Shown here piece after piece: positions 57,601 through 64,000 of a stretch of 64,000 nt of DNA. A program made the position numbers and the translations under genes. How positions within the stretch are numbered: position 1 is the first letter of the stretch; each line of letters begins with the position of its first letter. Source of the stretch: Saxidomus purpurata (Eukaryota; Mollusca; Bivalvia; Venerida; Veneridae). Location: contig JAFMSR010000019.1 in NCBI GenBank assembly GCA_022818135.1, positions 2,760,357-2,824,356 of the forward strand. Direction: 5' to 3'. A model generated the notes under the pieces. The model had not been told where the DNA came from, ran no database searches, and saw only the letters and a list, made by a program, of their open reading frames with translations.

Positions 57601-60278
57601 ACACAAAGTGGCTGCCTTGAACTTGTAGTATTCCATGCATTCTTTGCATTTCGTGAAATTTTCGCCGTTCTTTTTTACTCCTCAAGTGAAACGCTATTCG
57701 TCTTATTTTTGTTGTTGCTGATATTGCTGGCGATACTGGAAGTGTAGAAAATTTTACTACGATTTGTTTCACATCATGAATTCATTCACAACAATACCAA
57801 TCCAAGCGTATTAGCGCATGCACACTGATATATGTTGGGTGAAAATTATGCGGGAGGGAATTTCAGCAGTCAAAGCCTAGAGTGATATACTTGGTAGGTA
57901 TATCACGCTCAAATCCTTCTTTGCCTAAATAGGAGAAATTTTCAATAGTGTTAGAATGCTACATTACTTAGACATGATGTGACATAGTGGTGTGTTATTA
58001 TGATGCACTTTTGAGCTTGAGTCTGAAGTGATATTGCTGATATTCAAACAAACTACATTATAATTTAATTGATTACAGCTTTAAAATTTTTGTTCATCCC
58101 ATGTTTGTAGAGCTAGTAGTAATCGAATTCTCAGTTTGTTGTATGTCCCTCTGTTAGTCAGTCAGTAATGAAATTTTGTTCTGACCTAAATTCTGACGGC
58201 ATTGAGAGTTTTGAAATGACTTGACACAAGTAGTGTTCTCCAACATGACTTAGCAATAGCATGTAGTTGCAGCATGCTAGACCCAGCTCATTGTCTTAAA
58301 TGTCAAGGTCACAGAGGATAAAGGTCAAGGTCACAGAGGTTAAAGGTCAATGTCAAAGAGGTTAAAGGTAAAAAATAGGCATATACCCTAAACTGAATCT
58401 CGAGAGTGATAAATATAAGTTTTAAAAATTTGTTTTGCAATCGAGATAAAATAAATTAGTATATGAAAAAAACCCTCATTAGCCATAGGAAAGGATAACA
58501 CTTTGTTCCAAAACAATGTTGAGGTATGCCATTGTTTGGGATATGAATCTTGTATTAATTTGGCACAGTAAAGGGAGATAACTAAGGTAGACATGTAATA
58601 TGAAAATATGTAGGTTTTGTCTCCCTTATTGTGACGTTTTTCATTGCAAAGTTAAGTATACTGAGTAAAGAACATAGTTTTAGTACAGAAAAATATGCTC
58701 CTGTAATTTATAATGAAGCCATTTGTATATGCATATATAATAAACTACAGTTTGAGTATCACACTGTGATATTTGCATTTTGGCAGTGACCAGTATAGTA
58801 CTAACTTGCTCAATTTAGCTAGTCATGGAACATAAGACAGGTTGTGCTATAAGCAGGTTTACTATATAGGGATTTTTATCTATTCCACAAGAGGTTGATT
58901 ATTACAGGCCGTCATGATATATACGAGAATATTATACCTCACATGCTTTTCCCTATATAAAATTCCCATACATCGACCGTGAACAAAAATGATGTTATCC
59001 ATGTAACACATGATGTTGCACCCCTGTAAGTCTAAAAATAGATTATTTTTCGTATATAAATATATCACTACTTGAGGGTGATAGCAGATATTGTGACCTA
59101 CCTGAAGTAATGTACCTACTTCGCCTCAGTTGACATACTTTTCTCGGCCCCATTCCCCCCCCCCCCCCCAAGATCTTGTATAATATTATAGAAGAAAGTC
59201 ATACTTGTCAATCTTGTCTATACTAGTAACCTAACTTCACATGACTGTATATTTTCATAATTTTATTTCATGACTTTATCCACCCTAACGAAGACCCATA
59301 CTGAAACTGGTTGGTTAATAAAAAAATTGTATCATATAGTTATTATGGTGTCTGGCATGTTGTATCTTAAAGGTCCATTACTAACACCAAGTCGAATTTT
59401 CTTTTAAATCTGGAATCGTAACGGGCGTCTTCTCAGAAGGAAAAATATGACATTCTGCATTGAATGTGACCATATTGTGTTGAATTTAGTGTAAAGAATT
59501 AATGTTAATTTTGCCTTTTCAAAAACGAAAGTAGGTTTTCCCGTTTTCAAATATCTTTGTAATTTTCCAGAAATCTCCCAGAGAGAGGCTGTAAATAAAA
59601 TTATGTTGTATATAAATATGCATGCCTTTTTTGAATTATAATTGAAGAACCTTACTTCCAGTGATGTGCAAAGTATATGTCTGACTGTTTACAACATTCA
59701 ATAAAGCGAAAGTAGGACAAAAAGACCACCCAGGTCAATCTAAGAAAATACACAAACATTCACTCGTTTTTCTGCAGCAGTATTTCAAACAGGGAAATAC
59801 TCCATGGCTATTGTAAAGTTTTAGAAGCCAGTTTCAAACTGATTATTTCAAACTGAAAATATTTTGGTTTTGACATAGTATCTCATTAAGTTCACTTGTG
59901 AACACCAAAAATAGTTATTATCTCTCATGTAAAAACACTCTTGTTACCAACTTGCTGATAAATATAACACGGCATGGGTGAAAGTTTTCAGGCAAACGGG
60001 CGTAAATATTGACTCATTACGCTCGGTAAATACGATATTACTTCAAAACGAACAATGATTCTCAATTTATTATCTTCCCTGAGGTTCATTTATGTATACG
60101 TGTTTATTGCAGAACAAAGATGTATATATATTCTTGTCATGACTCAAGTCTAGTTGGATTGCTGGGAACTCTAGATGTGTATGATTTTAAATGGCCGCCA
60201 TTTGGTTCATATGTCACAGTGGAATTGTACGAGAATAGTCAGAACAAGAAATATGTCAGGGTATCATACAATGGAGAG
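39372..60278 (+). CDS. ACP6: Histidine acid phosphatase, lysophosphatidic acid phosphatase type 6-like (nine exons, 3' end outside window)
   Basis: Joined exons are 39372-39614, 40887-41024, 42160-42290, 43252-43343, 51964-52122, 52861-52937, 55118-55218, 57264-57350 and 60113-60278. All introns are GT-AG and all phases agree, giving 398 codons without a stop. The protein has the histidine-phosphatase RHGARTP motif (residues 66-72; His67 expected nucleophile) and the distal HD pair (352-353; Asp expected proton donor). Also visible are the GGPRPFSGYD, LTKLG, IRST and KWPPF segments typical of the ACP6 branch. Family members remove phosphate from lysophosphatidic acid, in mitochondria for ACP6. 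The N-terminus (residues 8-26) is hydrophobic and could be a targeting or membrane segment. ACP6 proteins are about 430 residues, so roughly the last 30-60 residues lie in an exon beyond the window, across an intron holding a BEL element. Other acid phosphatase paralogues (ACP2, ACPT) are less likely. Confidence 0.85.
40887..41024 (+). CDS. ACP6: ACP6-like exon 2
   Basis: Acceptor TTTTTCAG, donor GTAATG. 46 codons, phase 0 on both sides, containing the conserved DGGPRPFSGYD segment. Confidence 0.85.
41090..41422 (+). mobile_element. Dispersed repeat ending in hairpin plus CTCCTGTTTT
   Basis: Internally repeated phrases ('gaaacttggtcagaatg', 'cttgatga') are followed by an end with a hairpin GGCCATCTTGGCC and CTCCTGTTTTT. 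The end is laid out like the 3' ends of the HINE-like elements in intron 4 (hairpin, then CTCTTGTT), so it may be a third Helitron-like family. The 5' end was not located. Confidence 0.4.
41422..42150. repeat. Pyrimidine-rich tandem array 'cacatttctatcacattttt'
   Basis: About 730 bases of degenerate tandem units (CACATTTCTATC, CACATTTTTCA, TATTTTATCA) fill the end of intron 2 and run up to the exon 3 acceptor, so the repeat itself supplies the polypyrimidine tract. Confidence 0.85.
42160..42290 (+). CDS. ACP6: ACP6-like exon 3
   Basis: The acceptor TTTTCACAG is directly preceded by the pyrimidine-rich tandem array of intron 2; donor GTAAGT. Encodes GGAVRGDLTKLGQDQMY onward and ends two bases into a codon. 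Confidence 0.85.
42661..42886 (+). repeat. tRNA-derived SINE (family S3), plus copy in intron 3
   Basis: Head GCCGCCGTGGCCCAGTGGTAG, B box AGTTCGATCC, a short hairpin 'catcgccatgtcggtag', body 'cctctctctcttcgaggttg', tail 'gcaattgagaataaataaa'. Same order as the minus copy at 25,096-25,332. A tail-only fragment lies near 58,428-58,476. Confidence 0.7.
43252..43343 (+). CDS. ACP6: ACP6-like exon 4 (IRST motif)
   Basis: Acceptor TTTTGTAG, donor GTAAGC. Encodes Y-IRSTNTNRTVGTARCLVAG onward, including the conserved arginine of the phosphate pocket region. The following intron is 8.6 kb and full of repeats. Confidence 0.85.
43344..45290. other. Intron 4, first part: diverged repeats and a SINE S2 copy
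   Basis: 43,570-43,850 has repeat-like phrases ('aaggtcaaaggtggaggtca', 'gaggtcattaggtcaaaagtc'). A minus-strand S2 SINE lies at about 44,545-44,675 (GGGTTCAAACCC B box). No exon was found between exons 4 and 5, and the joined phase does not need one. Confidence 0.5.
45291..46314 (+). mobile_element. HINE/pearl-like element, subfamily A, copy 1
   Basis: Begins TAGCTCGACTATTCGGAGAA after a T-run and ends with subterminal AATAGTC(G)AGC, hairpin GCTGTC-TATG-GACAGC and CTCTT. In between are five tandem units of about 167 bases starting near 45,361, 45,529, 45,695, 45,861 and 46,027 ('ggttaaagttttgcctgct...'). The layout matches Helitron-related non-autonomous elements of bivalves. No coding frame. 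Confidence 0.65.
46315..47275. other. Intron 4, middle: older repeat and 151-bp palindrome
   Basis: 46,725-46,990 contains a hairpin-rich stretch ('gagctcacctaagcaggaag', 'agctcaaattgttgtgagct') that looks like another old repeat. 47,123-47,273 is a near-perfect inverted repeat (AATTGTTGGTTTCGGTGTAA ... TTACACCGAAACCAACAATT) that stops at the T-run where the next HINE-like element begins. Confidence 0.55.
47276..49233 (+). mobile_element. HINE/pearl-like element, subfamily B, outer copy (split by a nested copy)
   Basis: Starts TAGCTCGACTTTTCTATGAA; its left 218 bases (47,276-47,493) stop in a T-run at 'atggcccttttt'. Its remainder resumes at about 48,474 ('tacttagaaagtg') and ends at about 49,233 with AAAAAAGTCGAGC, hairpin GCTGTC-CTACT-GACAGC and TCTTGTT. 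The interior has diverged tandem units beginning 'cttggttaagtttttcgtacc'. No coding frame. Confidence 0.65.
47495..48473 (+). mobile_element. HINE/pearl-like element, subfamily B, nested copy
   Basis: A full-length second copy (TAGCTCGACTTTTCTGTGAA ... GACAGCTCTTGTT) lies inside the outer copy. Both halves are nearly identical to the corresponding halves of the outer element, so the nesting is recent. Confidence 0.7.
49416..49479. repeat. Short inverted repeat
   Basis: CAGTGAAAAATAAAAATGG ... CCAC pairs with GTGG ... CACTTTTATTTCACTG around a 12-base loop. Confidence 0.6.
50146..50481. repeat. Minisatellite, about 31-32-bp units
   Basis: About ten units of the type 'ggttaacacaaaactagtag' followed by 'tcagttaaaat', in intron 4. 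Confidence 0.85.
50543..50618. repeat. Short inverted repeat (hairpin)
   Basis: CGTCCCTTCAGTGCAACA is exactly complementary to the distal TGTTGCACTGAAGGGACG across a roughly 40-base interior. Confidence 0.75.
51537..51839. repeat. Degenerate tandem repeat 'cctttaactcaaggtttcccactaaa'
   Basis: About ten units of roughly 28-31 bases containing TTTATCTCAAGG or TTTAACTCAAGG followed by TTTCCCACTAAAC, ending 125 bases before exon 5. Confidence 0.75.
51964..52122 (+). CDS. ACP6: ACP6-like exon 5
   Basis: Acceptor TTTATTTCAG, donor GTGAGT. 53 codons spanning EPVKIHVESW to AEQLLG. Enters in phase 1 and leaves in phase 1. Confidence 0.85.
52219..52243. repeat. (CAA)n microsatellite
   Basis: Eight CAA units in intron 5. 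The poly-Gln this gives in one forward frame is not a gene. Confidence 0.85.
52712..52800. repeat. Short inverted repeat
   Basis: AAATATCCGTCGCGTAACTG ... pairs with ... CAGTTACCCTCTGTGACGGA; the right arm carries about five extra bases. Located just upstream of exon 6. Confidence 0.65.
52861..52937 (+). CDS. ACP6: ACP6-like exon 6
   Basis: Acceptor TTCATTTCAG, donor GTAAGT. Encodes GMEPDGTPGKHKLNFIDLRD onward; leaves in phase 0. Confidence 0.85.
53086..54105 (+). mobile_element. HINE/pearl-like element, subfamily A, copy 2 (intron 6)
   Basis: Starts TAGCTCGACTATTCAGAGAA after a T-run and ends AATAGTCGAGC, hairpin GCTGTC-TTATG-GACAGC, TCTTGTT. Contains five tandem units of about 166 bases, starting near 53,157. 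Very similar along its length to 45,291-46,314. Confidence 0.7.
54195..54281. repeat. Three-unit tandem repeat, period about 28
   Basis: The block AGGGTCTGACTTGAAAAAG occurs three times at about 28-base spacing in intron 6. Confidence 0.8.
55118..55218 (+). CDS. ACP6: ACP6-like exon 7
   Basis: Acceptor TTGTTTTCAG, donor GTAAGT. Encodes THGYPYPKKLHAHRQMIEEN onward; leaves in phase 2. Confidence 0.85.
55510..56537 (-). pseudogene. Broken mariner-type transposase
   Basis: On the minus strand, starting at ATG 56,535-56,537, the frames show an N-terminal helix-turn-helix-like region, then TGDESWFHFFEP (first catalytic Asp), LHDNATPHKAD (second Asp), and APYDFFLFPRLK in a shifted frame (third Asp). 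It then continues to a C-terminal Q-G-R-R-Y region near 55,600. The order is that of the mariner branch of the Tc1/mariner superfamily. Several frameshifts (near 56,480, 56,290, 55,870 and 55,690) and stops make it non-functional. Clear terminal inverted repeats were not found. It lies in intron 7, antisense to ACP6. Confidence 0.8.
56848..57095 (-). repeat. SINE S2 copy followed by a T-run, intron 7
   Basis: The most complete S2 copy: minus-strand head with A-box-like GGAGTGGTTAGAATAGG and B box GGGTTCGAGCCC, then the body through 'gatggttaggtaaac'. Beside it is a T-run of about 40 bases (57,099-57,152). Confidence 0.65.
57264..57350 (+). CDS. ACP6: ACP6-like exon 8
   Basis: Acceptor TCTTTTATAG, donor GTAAAT. 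Encodes ESEREVAMMLSTGPLIKLLL onward; leaves in phase 2. Confidence 0.8.
57381..57539. repeat. Near-perfect palindrome, intron 8
   Basis: Arms TTTGAGTGATATACCGGTTA onward and the complementary TAACTGGTATATCACTCAAA pair, with outer AAATAGATTT / AAATCTATTT. A smaller relative (GAGTGATATAC...GTATATCACGCTC) is at 57,880-57,915. Confidence 0.75.
57880..57915. repeat. Short palindrome related to the one at 57.4 kb
   Basis: AGAGTGATATACTTGG / TAGGTATATCACGCTC form a short hairpin with the same core as the 57,381-57,539 element. Confidence 0.6.
58300..58371. repeat. Tandem 'aaggtcacagaggttaa' repeat with AGGTCA words
   Basis: About three and a half units of about 21 bases, containing TCAAGGTCA twice and related AGGTCA words, in intron 8. 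AGGTCA is the nuclear-receptor half-site, but a repeat origin is the simpler explanation. Confidence 0.6.
58400..60112. other. Rest of intron 8: fragments of repeats
   Basis: An S3 tail fragment (58,428-58,476), a C-run (59,155-59,169) and a phrase 'ttaaaggtccattactaa' (59,368) that also occurs near the mariner (55,428) are visible. No exon is needed by the reading phase. Confidence 0.45.
60113..60278 (+). CDS. ACP6: ACP6-like exon 9 (HD motif)
   Basis: Acceptor TTTATTGCAG, donor GTATTA. Encodes GTKMYIYSCHDSSLVGLLG, then DFKWPPFGSYVTVELY, with catalytic-type His352-Asp353. Leaves in phase 0. The remaining C-terminal exon is not in the window. Confidence 0.85.
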
Positions 60279-60461
60279 GTATTATATATTATAATCTGTG
60301 CATTTCTTTACATTATTGAGATTAGTGTCCATTTTTATAACCCCCCTCCCGTCCCGAAGTGTAAAGGGAGTATACTGGATTCAGCTTGTCTGTCCGTACG
60401 TTTGTTCGTGCTTGTGAGCCCAGAAGGGACAGGTTAAGGGGCTATGGCAACAAAAGGTAAC

Positions 60462-60952
60462 TTTCGTAAACGTGGGTTGCAAATACTAAGCGTTGTGTAC
60501 AGGTTCGTCCTTTTACTTCCGTAATAATACTGACGTACATAAACAACAATAACAATAACAACAATATGACGTTGACGTCATTAACGTAACATGATACATT
60601 TGCGCGGCGCGGCAAATTACGTTACATTTACAACATTCTGGGGGCCGCGAAAAGTTATGTGAATTTAACAAAATAAATGTAGGATATGCTTACACAAATC
60701 TGTTTTCTCTGTTATGATGAAACTCTTAGAGAATAACTTTATTATGAAATAAGTTTTAGCTCACTGTAAATGCTCAACGTAATTACAAGTCAATGTATGA
60801 AATCACTTTATGATAAAGTAAAATGTTAAACTCATTCTTTAAAATGCATGTAAATTCTCTGAATTCTCACGAACAGTCTCTTAGTATTACTTTAATCACA
60901 AGTGAATAGTCTCTAAATCTCGTGTAAATGATCTCCATATTAGCTAGGTTCA
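60462..60952 (-). repeat. BEL/Pao 3' LTR (boundary at 60,952 approximate)
   Basis: 60,462-60,539 is identical, base for base, to 63,923-64,000, placing the two ends of one element in direct repeat. The inner boundary is inferred from a purine-rich stretch on the minus strand (GAATATGAGAAAGAG) next to TGAACC near 60,952. The flank at 60,456-60,461 (GGTAAC) is a candidate target-site duplication whose partner lies outside the window. Confidence 0.65.
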
Positions 60953-60985
60953 CTCTTTCTCATATTCTACATGTATATTCACTAT

Positions 60986-61304
60986 TTAATTATCACAAAC
61001 AGTCTCTAAAGGATAAAGCTTTACTATTGGTCTTGTTGTAAGACCCTGCTTAGTTTTGATCTTCGGCACGAACTGAACCATCATTTCCGGTAATCAGCTC
61101 CTGGACTACTGCAAGTTTCCATCGGATTCGGGGTCCCTCGTCGGTGGATCTGCCGACATCTCCCACTCGAATATGTTCCTCGTTCGATCCCGTAGTTTTG
61201 TGATATTCTCGTAATGAGGTTAGGTTTTCCGACCTCCAACGTTTCCAGAACTGACTGATAATGTTTGTTTGCTTTTCACTGGTTGGTAAGTATGGTCTGG
61301 TCAC
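60986..61304 (-). pseudogene. BEL/Pao pol C-terminus (DUF5641-like)
   Basis: The frame reads FWKRWRSENLTSLREYHK, then DEGPRIRWKLAVVQELITG. After a frameshift near 61,055 it continues TTRPIVKLYPLE to a stop at 60,986-60,988. This is the usual end of BEL/Pao polyproteins, just downstream of the integrase. Confidence 0.75.
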
Positions 61305-61557
61305 TTTTAACTAACGTTACATCATTGTCCGTGAACTGCTCGTGATGTGGAAGTGACGTCATCTTACGACCATAAAGTAGATGTGACGGCGTTAACGGCT
61401 CTAAATCTTCTATGTTCGATGATACATGCGTGAGAGGTCTATCATTCATAACCGCTTCAATTTCTGTCACTATCGTCTGTAGCGTTTCCATGGATACGAA
61501 TCTCACTAATATGTTGGTAAGATCATTCAATATTGGCGGTCGACTCCAGGCAATCAT
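61276..61557 (-). pseudogene. BEL/Pao fragment joining early RT to late integrase
   Basis: Begins with the RT segment RPPILNDLTNILVRF and then passes directly, near 61,495, into METLQTIVTEIEAVMNDRPLT and SHLLYGRKM, which belongs to the end of the integrase. The YxDD-bearing RT core, RNase H and integrase catalytic core are absent, so this marks an internal deletion. Confidence 0.75.
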
Positions 61558-62137
61558 TCAAGCTTGGTAAGTTGGGTGATTTCCGACAGCTGCAGTCGTA
61601 AACTATCCGAATAGGCGTGGTCGTTGAGTCTTTTTTAACTGGGTGGTGGGGTATGTAATGGACTTGTCCGGTAGGTGGGGTATCACTGTCAACTTTCTCT
61701 ATGAATCCCCTGCGTTCCTGTTCTGTTAAAATTTCATCGTATTTTTTTAGTAAGTGTGGCTCTTTGTGTAGTCTTCTTATCATACTTTCTGTTCTTTTCT
61801 TGGATATTTCGTAGTTGCTAGGGAGTGGCGGATGTTCTAGTTTCCAAGGTAACTTGGCTGAGTAACTTGCGTTCTTGAACTCTATTGACGTCTGTTGATA
61901 ATCTCTGAAGTAGTCTGTCTTGTCCTTTTCATCGGTACTCTGTGTAATTCCCATGCTTTCTAGGGTCCAAAAACGTTCTAATACGTCCGTCGGCATGTGT
62001 GACGACATTACGTTGAACACGTGATCTGTAGCTTGTGAATTATGTGCGTTGACTGGTCCGGATAACAGGTAACCGATCTTTGACTTCATGGCTGTAGGAC
62101 CGTTGCCACGCCTATATGGTTTTCTATGATGTCCCAA
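61523..62137 (-). pseudogene. BEL/Pao pol, protease-to-RT region
   Basis: Reads FWTLESMGI, LPWKLEHPPLPSNYEISKKR, then a region with IRIVYDCSC and LPSLNDCLE, the N-terminal part of the BEL/Pao reverse transcriptase. A one-base shift relative to the next fragment occurs near 61,555. Confidence 0.75.
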
Positions 62138-62537
62138 TAAAAGTCTGCACCGATCAGCATTGAAATAGTAAACGTACAGTCTCCTGTTACTGGATGGGCG
62201 AGTTTAAGACCTCGGAGATACATTAACTCTGACGCTGTATGCTGTAATCTATTGTTGATTGGCGTTGAGATCGCAGGCACTATCAGGACTGAACCGGTAT
62301 CCGCTGGCGTTTATCCGTCACAACATATACTGTTGCTACATCCACTTGCTGTATTCTGTTACTTGTGCTGCCAAATGATGACAAGTAAATTGTCTCTGTG
62401 CCATCTCTCTTAAGTTCAAGTTCTTGCGCTAACTGTTCTGTAATAAACGACTTCTGTGCTCCTTCGTCAAATAATATATTTGCTTCTGTTTGAATATCAG
62501 CTGAAGACACGGTTGCTATGGCAGTTTTCAACAACAC
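62086..62537 (-). pseudogene. BEL/Pao aspartic protease region
   Basis: Two adjoining frames, 62,283-62,537 and 62,086-62,280. The first contains ILFDEGAQKSFITEQLAQEL, where DEG occupies the position of the catalytic D-S/T-G; the second contains the downstream HPVTGDCTFTISMLIGADFYW segment (IGxD). A frameshift separates the two. Confidence 0.7.
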
Positions 62538-62603
62538 TCCCTTTTCTGGTAGACTTGTGTACGAATGTAGAACGGCTGCTTCGGTGACGGTCTCGCTTAA
62601 CGC

Positions 62604-62834
62604 TCAATTTTTCGTCTGCATACCTCCTTGTCGGCTGCTGCAAATTGTCGTATGGTGCTTCCGCTTACAAGTTTGACATCTTTTACTCGAACTGCACTTA
62701 GCGACTGGATGTTTGCCTAAACAGTTAAAACATAAGTGTTTCTGTTTCACAATTTTAAATCTGGAATCAGTCTCTATATAAGTTTTGCACTCACTTGACT
62801 TATGTTCGCCTTCACAAAATGCACACTTGATCTC
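62604..62834 (-). pseudogene. BEL/Pao gag zinc-knuckle region
   Basis: An open frame without its own ATG encodes three zinc knuckles of the C-x2-C-x3-H-x4-C type: CAFCEGEHKSSEC, CFNCLGKHPVAKC and CQTCKRKHHTTIC. It is one base out of phase with the upstream gag frame that stops at 62,840. Knuckles bind the RNA genome in such elements. Confidence 0.75.
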
Positions 62835-62839
62835 GGCCT

Positions 62840-63478
62840 CTAGAAATGAACTTCCGGTTCCACTTTTCTTGGGTCTTGCTCCCGTGAGAAACGACGCTGT
62901 AGCCTTGCACTCTTGTATTTCCGGTTCACTCGCGCGTTACCAGCCTCCAGAATACCAATTTCTTTGTTGATCGCTTGACGTAGATCTTGTAACATCCAAT
63001 TATTGTCACCATTTTCACGTGCTAACTGTTTTCTAATTTCACTTGGCATTTTATCTAATACAATTGGCACTAGCAAATTTCCGTAGGTTTCTTGACATTG
63101 TCCCATAGCCTCCAAACTGCGAATATATGTCTCCATTTTATCATGAAAGTTTCTAAGACTCGATATTTTACCCGACGGTGCAGGTAATTTCAACAAAGCT
63201 TGCATTGCGGCGTGCGTGATCTTATGTTGCTGACCGAACCTTTCCTTAAGTAGATCAATTGCCCGTATGTAGTTAGCATTTGTCATGGCGAACCCTTCAA
63301 TTACTCGTGCAGCGTTGCCTTCGAGTTGTGATTTCAGGTAGGTGAACTTTTGCATATCTGTGAGATTTACGTTTGTATGTATAGTTGACTCATAAGAATC
63401 CCAAAAGGACTGCCAGTGTAGTATATCGCCGTTGAAAATTGGTAACGAAATCTTAGGTAATCTGTAAAATTGTGCCAA
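62840..63478 (-). pseudogene. BEL/Pao gag-like (DUF1759) region
   Basis: A 212-codon frame has LPKISLPIFNGDILHWQSFW near its start and FTYLKSQLEGNAARVIEGF, the DUF1759 hallmark of Pao/BEL gag, then ATYIRSLEAMGQ-like spacing and LARENG. It is the best preserved part of the element. The TAG at 62,840 ends it because of a frameshift before the zinc knuckles. Confidence 0.8.
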
Positions 63479-63586
63479 TTTACGAATTATGAGAAGTGTT
63501 ACTTACAGTTCTGCCGTGATGGAACGGAGGAGCTCCTGGGATTCAAACCATTGTTGTTGCGTTGCCGATCACTTGAATTTCTTTGG

Positions 63587-63901
63587 TCATCTGGGGTTGA
63601 GTTGGACTCGGATTTCTTCTCTTTTTGACCTCGGAACCTCGTAAGTGACGCAACTTGATCTCCAATTGCAATGAATAGTGTCTGCTTGCCAAATTTCCTC
63701 TTCTGTTCCGTCTACTTCCGTTTGCGACAAGATTTTCTCATTGAGTGTCTCTATAATTTTCATCTTGGATTCGATAGACTCTAGAATAGCGCAAACTCCA
63801 ACATGGATCCATTTTCTTTTGCTTGCTCGATTTTCTCCAGGTATTTTTTCAACAAAACGTCGGTGACCATCTCTCTGCGTTTGTAATTTCTGAAGATTCA
63901 T
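63587..63901 (-). pseudogene. BEL/Pao gag N-terminus
   Basis: Starts at ATG 63,899-63,901, 22 bases inside the 5' LTR edge. Coding-like, with a helical stretch ESIESKMKIIETLNEKILSQ. A probable frameshift pair lies between about 63,780 and 63,840, and a stop (near 63,494) separates it from the DUF1759 frame. Confidence 0.6.
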
Positions 63902-63910
63902 TCTTCTTTA

Positions 63911-63922
63911 GCACGGCACCAA
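63911..63922 (-). other. Candidate primer-binding site
   Basis: Directly inside the 5' LTR the minus strand reads TTGGTGCCGTGC. TGG at this position is expected where a tRNA 3' CCA end primes reverse transcription. The tRNA was not identified. Confidence 0.5.
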
Positions 63923-64000
63923 TTTCGTAAACGTGGGTTGCAAATACTAAGCGTTGTGTACAGGTTCGTCCTTTTACTTCCGTAATAATACTGACGTACA
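63923..64000 (-). repeat. BEL/Pao 5' LTR (partial, runs off the window)
   Basis: 78 bases identical to 60,462-60,539. The remainder of the LTR and the upstream target-site duplication lie beyond the window. Confidence 0.8.

Noticed and set aside
63484..63535. A small intron in the BEL gag (GTAAGT ... TTTTACAG on the minus strand)
   Set aside because: The donor and acceptor look good, but joining them does not restore the reading frame and the interval is only about 50 bases. A decayed frame is simpler.

Overview
The window looks like a gene-poor, AT-rich stretch of an animal nuclear genome, most likely a bivalve mollusc. The evidence is small exons with GT/AG splice sites, several tRNA-headed SINE families, BEL/Pao and mariner remnants, and many copies of elements with subterminal inverted repeats, about 167-bp internal tandem repeats and a 3' hairpin, which resemble the Helitron-like 'pearl'/HINE elements known from bivalves. 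The taxon is inferred from repeat style. No bacterial, phage or CRISPR features were seen.

Layout: 1-31,200 holds no gene I can support. It contains SINEs (1.9, 4.5, 18.6, 19.1, 23.8-24.4 and 25.1 kb), minisatellites (13.1-13.6 kb), small inverted-repeat elements, diverged dispersed repeats (8.2-9.7 kb), a possible LINE tail (21.1-21.4 kb) and a block of old local duplications (25.6-29.9 kb). 31,501-34,320 is a C2H2 zinc-finger gene: an acidic N-terminal frame and a nine-finger frame separated by an apparent one-base frameshift, with a TTAA-flanked inverted-repeat element and a 476-bp foldback in its 3' flank. 34.4-39.3 kb is simple sequence, an unreliable homopolymer block and palindromic repeats.

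39,372-60,278 carries nine consecutive exons (398 codons, all junctions in phase) of a histidine acid phosphatase most like lysophosphatidic acid phosphatase type 6 (ACP6). The last exon lies beyond the window. Its introns are swollen by repeats: a pyrimidine-rich tandem array running into the exon 3 acceptor, three pearl/HINE-like loci of two subfamilies (one a copy nested in its own kind), palindromic elements, SINEs and a broken mariner.

60,462-64,000 is most of a BEL/Pao LTR retrotransposon in antisense to ACP6, inside its last intron. Its two LTR ends are identical over the 78 bases visible, but the reading frames are broken and the RT core, RNase H and integrase core are missing, so it is an internally deleted, non-autonomous copy.

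The two genes show no functional link. The most informative content is the mobile-element structure: paired 5'/3' subterminal repeats that change together between two HINE-like subfamilies, a clean nested insertion at a T-run, and a family of near-perfect palindromes.
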